Assembly: GCF_963082655.1 (NCBI RefSeq)
Contig: NC_081554.1
Location: 122,587,869 to 122,651,868 of the forward strand
Reading direction: 5' to 3'
Length of the DNA: 64,000 bases
Source: Stomoxys calcitrans
Taxonomy: Eukaryota > Arthropoda > Insecta > Diptera > Muscidae
The translations under genes were made by a program, and so were the position numbers. Below, in pieces: positions 56,326 to 64,000 of this stretch. Positions within the stretch are counted from its first letter, which is position 1; every line of letters starts with the position of its first letter. The notes below the pieces were generated by a model, which saw nothing but the letters and a program-made list of their open reading frames with translations, ran no database searches and was not told the origin of the DNA.

Positions 56326-57186
56326 ACAAAAATTTTTTTAAAAGAGAAAAAACTATATCAAACCTTATTTTATCAAGAAAATTTACTTAAAAAATAGTTT
56401 TAAATAATAAATAAAATTTTAATTGTAGTTAAATTTAAAAAATATTTTTTGGTCGATTTTTTTTTTCAGTGGATTTGGTAATTTGCTAGCAATTTCGTTA
56501 TTCGAAATTTCCTTAAACAATCCTGTTTTAGGCGTAAATACAAAAAAATCTGCCATCTATTGTTTATAGGTAAACATTTTCAAATATGTTTACATCTTAT
56601 CGACTATTGCAGGTCTTTTAATATACATGTCATAATTATCAGTTATCAATTATCATGCATCAACATTTCGCCTATTTGCATACATTAACATAATAAGAAT
56701 TTAGTTTTATCGACCCTACTCAAGATTATCGGCATTTAATAGGATCAATGTTACCATTAGGGTACTGTAAAAACTATTTATTTTACATTTGAATATCACA
56801 TGGTAATCATTGTTCATTTTCTGATGCTGAAAAAAATTGGCATATGTAATAACAAAACATCGAAACGAAGTATCTACGATCGTCCCTCTTCGTACATTTG
56901 TGACAAAGTTAGCAGCTCCAAGCAAAGGAAACATTTAATGGTAGTATATGCGTGCATTTTGGTATCTGTGTGTATGTATGCTTTTTAGTGTTGTATACCA
57001 TCGTTTCATCGTATTGTTCTAATGGCGTCGGTTTTAGTTTCGTCATGTATGTATGTATATTATAGAAGCTACATTTTGGCCGACGGCAAATTGAAAAATG
57101 GTAATATTTATTTTCAAATAAATTTTATGTATTTTTTTTTAGTAAAAATTTATAACAAGATATATCTCTTTTTAAATATGTTTTGT

Positions 57187-57202
57187 GGTCCTGAAAAGGA
57201 CC
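57187..57202 (-). terminator. H4 3' stem-loop, unit G
   Basis: Same hairpin; it serves the H4 copy displaced by E5. Confidence 0.95.
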
Positions 57203-57259
57203 GATTGTTTTAGTTTTAAAGTTCTTAAAATTTTCTCCAAAATAGCGTCAAGATAATGT

Positions 57260-57598
<339 letters not shown>

Positions 57599-57620
57599 TC
57601 ACAAGTTATGCACAAGAACT

Positions 57621-57629
57621 AATACTTAC
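57621..57629. repeat. Target site duplication of E5, left copy
   Basis: aatacttac, within the H4 leader near the predicted transcription start; repeated at 63271-63279. Confidence 0.9.
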
Positions 57630-58074
57630 TACATTACATTACATTCTTTATTTCCCAAGTTATTCTTATACTAACAGTGATATTCCAATCTTAAATCTAA
57701 ATGACACAAGGCCCTCCCCTAACATGTTAAACATCTATCTAGGGATATATTCGTATTCATACCATTATCTTAAAACTATGTGGCAAGGCCAGCCCGTTTC
57801 TAAACTCATATATGCATTGACATCAATCGTTATCAAAAAAAAATTCTCGGGGAAAGGGATGTAAACCCCGAGATGGCCTCAACTTCTCTGTTCAACCAAA
57901 ATACACTAATCCTAAGGCACTACAACCTAAGAAAACGTATGTACAAAACAAAATCAAAATCAAAACACAAAATAAAATCAATTCATACATACTACTATTT
58001 ACAAGATATATACAAATATCTACACAAGAAAACAAACAAAATAAAATGAAATGAAACAAAAATAAACAAATAAT

Positions 58075-61008
58075 TCACAATGTGATGGGTCTAACGCCCA
58101 ACCACTGATCCCTATTGTACACCAAGCTATCGAATCCGTAGGTTCCATACCTCCTATTGTACAGTAGGATATTACCGACGTCGTCGTACACCATATCATT
58201 CTGCCTCAAGTGCGGAAGGCACATGGGGCTCTGATGACCGCCGGTCTCCATAAGTCGCGAAAAATACTCCTGTGTCATTGGGCAGGCGCGGACTAACTGA
58301 TTCGGGTGTTCCTGATATCCCAGGAGGTGATCGATGGCTTGTGCCGTCATAAAGCCATCGATGCGAGTCATGCAGGCGCCATCATAGACCGCACGGCAGC
58401 TTGGACTCTTAAAATATCCATCGGCTGTCCTATGTTTCCTGAGACCCAGGCAGTATGCCAGTATCCTTCTCTCCAGCAGTCTGATTCTCTCCATCTGGTG
58501 AGATGATATCGAGGACCAAACCGGAAATGCATATGCCAAAGTAGGCCGGATAATCTGTTTGTAGAGCGTCAGTTTGACCTTCTTGCTCAAGCCCCCTCTC
58601 CTGGCGAGCAACCAAAGCACCGAATGGAGTGCAGCCCTACCCTTTCGAAGGACTTCATCCACATGGCGCGTAAAGCGCATATTCTCCTGGAAGACTACTC
58701 CTAGGTATTTCAGTACTCCAGTGCTCTGGATGTGGTCATCTCCGATCCTAATGTCGTGTATATACCGACGTGCATTTCGATATAGTCCTCTCTTACTGCC
58801 CTTGAAAATGATCGAACGGCATTTATCAATATTCAAGTCCAGCTGCCATTGCCCAAAATAGCCGGATAACTCCCCGAGGTACGCGTTCAATCGTCGCTCT
58901 GCCACCTTGGCCCTCGGATGTGTGGCTGCTATGAGTATGTCATCCGCATAAATAAGTAGCAGGTCATCATCTGCCGGTGCGGGTATATCTGCCAAGTAGA
59001 TGTTATATAGGACAGGGCCCAGCACAGATCCCTGTGGTACCCCTGCCGCAATACGTCTCTCCTGGGATGTCGCTTCTCCTACCACCACGGAGAGATCTCG
59101 GCCACTAAGGTAGTTCTCTACCACTCCCAAGAGATGCGGGCAAAATCCAAATCGCCGCATCTTGGTCAAGATTCCACTGTGCCAGACTGTGTCGAAGGCC
59201 TTCGAGAAGTCCAGACTGACCGCAATCGTGGCACTCCTCCTGTCGAATCCACGGCAAATCTTCTCGGTCAAGGCGACCAGGGCGTGTGTGGTGGATGTTC
59301 CTCTTCTAAAACCAAATTGGCTCTCCAGAAGGATTTCCTCGTCATCGATGTGATCATTGAGTCTTTCCAAAAGAAAGATCTCAAAGACCTTCCCCATGCT
59401 CGACAGCAACGAAATGGGCCTATACGATTCCGGTCTGGTGGGGTCCTTCCCGGGCTTCAGGATTGGTATCAATCTCGACGATTTCCATTTTTTAGGAAAA
59501 TATCCTAGGTTCAGGCAGTGGTTAAATATCACTGTCAGCCAATGCCACGCCTCTGACCGTGTCTTTCTCAGCACGTAGTTTGGGATCTCATCCTTCCCGC
59601 TGCTTTTCTTGCCATTCAGCCTTTTCAATACAGCTCCAACCTCCTGAGTTCTAATGAGCCTAAACTGAGGCGCGGGGGCACCAGGTGTCACTGTCCCATC
59701 AGCCTGGTATTGGTCTCCGAATTCGATAATAGGCAATGTCCGTTCTCTATCATCAGGCACGGGGTTCACCTGCGTAGCAGCAAAGGTCCTTGCCAGTAAT
59801 TCGGCCTTTTCCAAATCGCCTGTGGCACGATTCCCATCTGGGTCCACGAGTTCGTAAATCCCAAGTCTTTGCCTGTTTCCGCCTATTGTCTTCACCTTCC
59901 GGAACATATCCGGGCCAGTCGCGATTCCGCGTAAGAATGCCAGGGTCTCCTCTTCCTCAAACAACCGGATCCTGTCCTGTATAATTTTGTCCAGGTTTCT
60001 CACTGTGGCCTTCATTATGTTGTGCTCTTGCAGGTCATGGATCCGATACATCCTGCGGCGAAGTGTCTTCTTTTGGCCAATTAGCCCAAGGATTTCCTGT
60101 GGCAACTCCCTCATTCGTCCTGCCTTAGGCTTGATTTTTCTAATACTGTCCAGCATCGCCTCCTTAATTGCGCCAGTGATGCCTTCCACCGCTATGTCAA
60201 TCTCCTGGACGGTAGCATTTCTATCCACTGGCAATGTGATCGCAGTCAGCTCCGTTGCTAATCTGGTGTTAAATCGCCTTACATCCATGCTCCTAAAATC
60301 GAAGATTTCCCTTACCGAACCCTCGTCCACTGGCGCTATATCCACTTCAAGCAATACTGCTCTATGATCTGAGTCGAAGTCTAGAGTCTCAAGGCCATCC
60401 GACAGCATTCGCGTCGATGCAAGCTCCATAGACGTCAGAAAATAATCAATGTAGGAGCTAGTTGTTCGAGAAATCCTTGTTGCACCGTCCGTGCGTCTTA
60501 CCAGCAAATTAGGGCTCGTACTAAGCCAGTTGTACAACAACCTGCCCCGTGGATTCACCAGGTTACCACCCCAGTGTGTGTGTTTCGCATTTAGATCGCA
60601 CCCTATGATAGCTCCATCCGACCCTATCATAGTCTCAATCGCATCCAAATCATTTGGTCCAAAAGTGAGACTCGGCGGACAGTACAAGGCCATCAACACT
60701 ACATGTCCACCTCCATGGCAACCAACTCTCACCACCGTACCCTCAATGCATCCAAATTCCGCAGTCATCCGCTCACCTCTGATCCGTTCAGCCAAGCAAA
60801 TCGCAGTGCCCCCACCTTGCCCGCTTCTCCTGTTCTGTCGAAAAATCGTATACCCCTCTAAGGCAAAAGTATGTCTCCCTGTAAGCCTATGTTCTGCAAT
60901 GAGCAGTACATCGGGCTTATGCTCCTTCACAAATAAATCTATGTAGTGTCTACGGTGTCTAGAAACCACCGAATTCGTGTTGATGAAGATGCATCTGAGT
61001 CTAATCAT
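58075..61008 (-). CDS. E5 ORF2, APE endonuclease and reverse transcriptase
   Basis: 977 aa from ATG 61008 (MIRLRCIFINTNS). Endonuclease motifs: NTNS, AEHRL, GCDLNAKHTHWGG and DFDSDHRAVLLE. Reverse transcriptase: ESYRPISLLSS, VSLDFSKAFDTVWH, GVPQGSVLGPVLYNIY, YADD at 687-690, KYLGVVFQE. The C-terminal tail LYNRR...VYNRDQ is followed by ten extra residues (WLGVRPITL at the end) not present in the others. Open throughout. Confidence 0.95.
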   Translation of the reverse strand: MIRLRCIFINTNSVVSRHRRHYIDLFVKEHKPDVLLIAEHRLTGRHTFALEGYTIFRQNRRSGQGGGTAICLAERIRGERMTAEFGCIEGTVVRVGCHGGGHVVLMALYCPPSLTFGPNDLDAIETMIGSDGAIIGCDLNAKHTHWGGNLVNPRGRLLYNWLSTSPNLLVRRTDGATRISRTTSSYIDYFLTSMELASTRMLSDGLETLDFDSDHRAVLLEVDIAPVDEGSVREIFDFRSMDVRRFNTRLATELTAITLPVDRNATVQEIDIAVEGITGAIKEAMLDSIRKIKPKAGRMRELPQEILGLIGQKKTLRRRMYRIHDLQEHNIMKATVRNLDKIIQDRIRLFEEEETLAFLRGIATGPDMFRKVKTIGGNRQRLGIYELVDPDGNRATGDLEKAELLARTFAATQVNPVPDDRERTLPIIEFGDQYQADGTVTPGAPAPQFRLIRTQEVGAVLKRLNGKKSSGKDEIPNYVLRKTRSEAWHWLTVIFNHCLNLGYFPKKWKSSRLIPILKPGKDPTRPESYRPISLLSSMGKVFEIFLLERLNDHIDDEEILLESQFGFRRGTSTTHALVALTEKICRGFDRRSATIAVSLDFSKAFDTVWHSGILTKMRRFGFCPHLLGVVENYLSGRDLSVVVGEATSQERRIAAGVPQGSVLGPVLYNIYLADIPAPADDDLLLIYADDILIAATHPRAKVAERRLNAYLGELSGYFGQWQLDLNIDKCRSIIFKGSKRGLYRNARRYIHDIRIGDDHIQSTGVLKYLGVVFQENMRFTRHVDEVLRKGRAALHSVLWLLARRGGLSKKVKLTLYKQIIRPTLAYAFPVWSSISSHQMERIRLLERRILAYCLGLRKHRTADGYFKSPSCRAVYDGACMTRIDGFMTAQAIDHLLGYQEHPNQLVRACPMTQEYFSRLMETGGHQSPMCLPHLRQNDMVYDDVGNILLYNRRYGTYGFDSLVYNRDQWLGVRPITL

Positions 61009-62899
61009 GAAGTCTAAGGCCTACCATTAGCGCGAATATCGCCCGCGATCTCTCGTCATCTGTCTTAAGTCCTCTGTATGTCTCCGCATAATCTCCGATC
61101 CTGCGCATACACGAGACAAAGTCTTTGCCAATCAATCGTTTGCAGTCCGCGTCAAACATCGCCATGGTATTCCCTGCGAATTCTGCGAAGTCTCCAGACC
61201 GAGGGGGGGGAGCCACCGGCCGTGTTGAAGAGGTCCTAAGTGCCGCTGAGTACGACACTTCATTCGATCTATACGCCACAGGCGCCGCTGTATTTCGGGT
61301 GTTTATAGGCGCCACATTCCTGGCGGCTTTATTAGTCGATTTTCTCTCATTCATTCTCCGTTGTAGCTCCAATCTCTTAGGACATTCCTTTGAGCTAGCA
61401 ACGTGCCCATCGGCGTTGCAGTTCGCGCAGTGTACCACCTGGTGTCTTACCGTCGTTCTGACCACATTTCCGGTTGTGGGATCCAATCTGAGGTCATCCC
61501 GTCCCTCTGCCCCAGCGATATCCTCGTCTTTACCCCCAAGGGTACAATTTCCTGGGCCATGCGATTCCGCGCACTTGACACATCTGTATGGCATCTTGCA
61601 ATTACTTGAGACGTGCCCGAACCTCTGGCAGTTCCTACATTGCACCAGTCCCTTCCTTTTCCTCCTCTCTATCTTAACCTTACAGTTAAGAATGTATTGC
61701 ATCCTTCGGAATGGCCTCGCATCGACTCCACCCTCCACCTGCACAACCCACCGATCACCTCCCAGTTTTATAATATGCCCCAGCCTCATATCAGGAACAG
61801 TCTCGCCAATGTACGACCGAAGGTCATCAACATCGTAGGTGTCCGACAAACCCTTAACCATCATGGTGTACGGCTTCACATCACTGGGTGTGAAAGTAAA
61901 GTAATTCATGCCCTCATTTCCTAGCATAACCTTGACCTTATCATAATCCTCACGCTTATACACACGAAGATCTAGTCTATTCTTGTTTATCACCTTAACA
62001 GTAAATAGCTCACTACCTATAGCCTGTCTTACTTTCGATGTCAATGTCTTCACATTCGCATTATAAACGGTAAATAACGGAGGGCTGGCCTTACCTGTAG
62101 ATACAGAATCTCCTCCAGTCGTCAACTTCTTTCCACCGCCCGTGGAGGTTGATGGACCCTTAGTAGCATCAGTTGTTTTAGTCTCTTTTCTGGGAGTTGT
62201 CTTCACTTTAGCAATAGCTCCTGTCACTGGCTGTGTGACTTCTTCTGTCATCATTACATCATGGCTAACATCGGAGCCAATATGAACCTTAGCTTCAGGT
62301 TTCCGGGTCGTCTTAGGAACCGCCCCTTTTCCTATATCCAATTTCTTCGTCGCCGGCGGTGCGACTTCTTCAGGCTGGATTGTACATTCTCTTCTAGCTT
62401 CAGAAGCCCAGTCCAAAATCGGTGCAGTAGTTTTCTGCAGATTCACCTCATCTTCCTGGCTTTTCTTCATTCCAGCCAGCTCAGCTCTAAGTGCTTTATT
62501 CTCCTCACGGAGTAATTTTATTGTATCTTGAAGCTCTTTAAGGATCTGATACAGCTTCTTGCCTTCAGTGGGTGAATCACCATCCCGTTGGGCTTTTTTC
62601 ATCTTGCGCTTTCTATATCTATGGCTCAAGACAATCGGGATATCATCAGATGTGAAACCGGCTCCATCGGATTTTGTAGCATCATTAGCATCATTAGTTG
62701 TAAAGGCATTCATCGCCTTGCCATCATTGAATGACTGGCTGGAGGTTGCACTCAATGATCGAGAGGTAGCGCTCAATATTTTTCTTCCATCAATGTTAAT
62801 ATGTGCCGTTGTGCAATCACCAAAATTGCTGGCTTTATCACCAGCAACACCATTCAATGGGCCTTTATTATTTGCCATAGTCAATAGCATAGGCCTCAT
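61001..62899 (-). CDS. E5 ORF1, gag-like nucleic-acid-binding protein
   Basis: 632 aa from the first ATG (MRPMLLTMANN). The frame is open a further 69 codons to 63106 but only through a TTG, so the start is uncertain; the long Ser/Asn-rich N-terminus gives no domain clue. A basic patch (RYRKRKMKKAQR) precedes a coiled-coil-like stretch (residues about 118-146), then a low-complexity linker. The Jockey-type pre-knuckle domain begins near residue 333 (TFTPSDVKPYTMMVKGLSD). CCHC knuckles lie at 421-434, 440-452 and 491-506. It ends in ATGATTAG, shared with the ORF2 start. Confidence 0.9.
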   Translation of the reverse strand: MRPMLLTMANNKGPLNGVAGDKASNFGDCTTAHINIDGRKILSATSRSLSATSSQSFNDGKAMNAFTTNDANDATKSDGAGFTSDDIPIVLSHRYRKRKMKKAQRDGDSPTEGKKLYQILKELQDTIKLLREENKALRAELAGMKKSQEDEVNLQKTTAPILDWASEARRECTIQPEEVAPPATKKLDIGKGAVPKTTRKPEAKVHIGSDVSHDVMMTEEVTQPVTGAIAKVKTTPRKETKTTDATKGPSTSTGGGKKLTTGGDSVSTGKASPPLFTVYNANVKTLTSKVRQAIGSELFTVKVINKNRLDLRVYKREDYDKVKVMLGNEGMNYFTFTPSDVKPYTMMVKGLSDTYDVDDLRSYIGETVPDMRLGHIIKLGGDRWVVQVEGGVDARPFRRMQYILNCKVKIERRKRKGLVQCRNCQRFGHVSSNCKMPYRCVKCAESHGPGNCTLGGKDEDIAGAEGRDDLRLDPTTGNVVRTTVRHQVVHCANCNADGHVASSKECPKRLELQRRMNERKSTNKAARNVAPINTRNTAAPVAYRSNEVSYSAALRTSSTRPVAPPPRSGDFAEFAGNTMAMFDADCKRLIGKDFVSCMRRIGDYAETYRGLKTDDERSRAIFALMVGLRLHD

Positions 62900-63270
62900 G
62901 CTGATATTCTTTTCAGTCGGGATCAGAAAATTGTCTCTGACGACAATATTTGAAGCATTTGCAACTACAGTGCGCAAATTCTCAATTAGATCAGTTCCCC
63001 TGCCTCCTATGCGATCCCCATAGTTTAGAGGTACGTCATCCAACTTATTCGAAGGAAGTTCCAGCACTGGCGCCTTCTCTTGCTTCTCAAAATTTCGAGT
63101 GATCAAACTGGCAAATCAAACTTTCTGCGCAGCACTGACGACTACTATTTCTTCTCACTGGTTGCACTTAACAAAACTCAAAAGTCACTTTCACCAAGAG
63201 ATTAAAATTTATTATCAAACTTGTTTCCTCCGCTATTGATGTTATCACAATGAACACTAAACACAGAATC

Positions 63271-63958
<688 letters not shown>

Positions 63959-64000
63959 ATTATTGACATTTTAAAAGCCAACTTTTTTTTACAAAAACAA

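Larger units (their letters stand above)
57630..63270 (-). mobile_element. E5: full-length Jockey-like non-LTR retrotransposon in the H4 promoter
   Basis: A 5641-bp element in sense orientation to H4 with a 9-bp duplication (aatacttac). Minus-strand order: 5' UTR, ORF1, ORF2, and a 3' UTR of about 445 nt with AATAAA (57647-57652) and a short TAATG repeat as tail. The frames are intact. It groups with E3. The 5' end starts about 3 bp after the predicted H4 transcription start (TATA 63297-63304). Confidence 0.96.

Overview
The window is a piece of a tandem replication-dependent histone gene array from an insect, most likely a higher (schizophoran) fly. The gene order H4(-) H3(+) H1(+) H2B(-) H2A(+), inclusion of H1 in the repeat, H2A, H3 and H4 proteins that look identical to the Drosophila ones as I remember them, and a very AT-rich intergenic sequence all point that way. 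The species cannot be named from sequence alone.

Layout. There are seven repeat units (A to G; the last is cut by the window end). The uninterrupted unit is 6249 bp (units E and F, 44209-56706). Each unit has a divergent H4/H3 promoter, an AT-rich H3-H1 spacer of about 1.6 kb, H1 convergent with H2B, a divergent H2B/H2A promoter, and H2A convergent with the next H4. The genes are intronless and end in a 16-nt histone stem-loop followed by a purine-rich downstream element. Units are nearly identical, as expected of an array under concerted evolution.

Five of the seven units carry one non-LTR retrotransposon each. E1 (5367-8229, +, 5'-truncated) lies in the H2A promoter of unit A. E2 (14348-19514, -) is in the H2B promoter of unit B. 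E3 (26019-31700, +) is in the H2A promoter of unit C. E4 (33526-38798, -) and E5 (57630-63270, -) are in the H4 promoters of units D and G. E2-E5 are full length: ORF1 is a gag-like protein with a Jockey-type pre-zinc-knuckle domain and three CCHC knuckles; ORF2 has an APE endonuclease and reverse transcriptase. The ORFs are all open. The five elements are distinct families in two subgroups (E1/E2/E4 and E3/E5).

The main discovery candidate: all five insertions sit in a histone core promoter, in the sense orientation of that gene, with the element 3' end joined to host DNA 19-26 bp downstream of the first base of the TATA box. E1 and E3, from different subgroups, use the same position in H2A; E4 and E5 join H4 at points 3 bp apart. 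Target duplications are 9, 14, 16, 87 and 107/109 bp. The upstream TATA box ends up in front of the element, so the histone promoter probably drives element transcription, while the downstream histone gene loses its own TATA box. This looks like a histone-locus counterpart of the rDNA-specific R1/R2 elements, from a Jockey-like lineage that is usually not thought of as site-specific.
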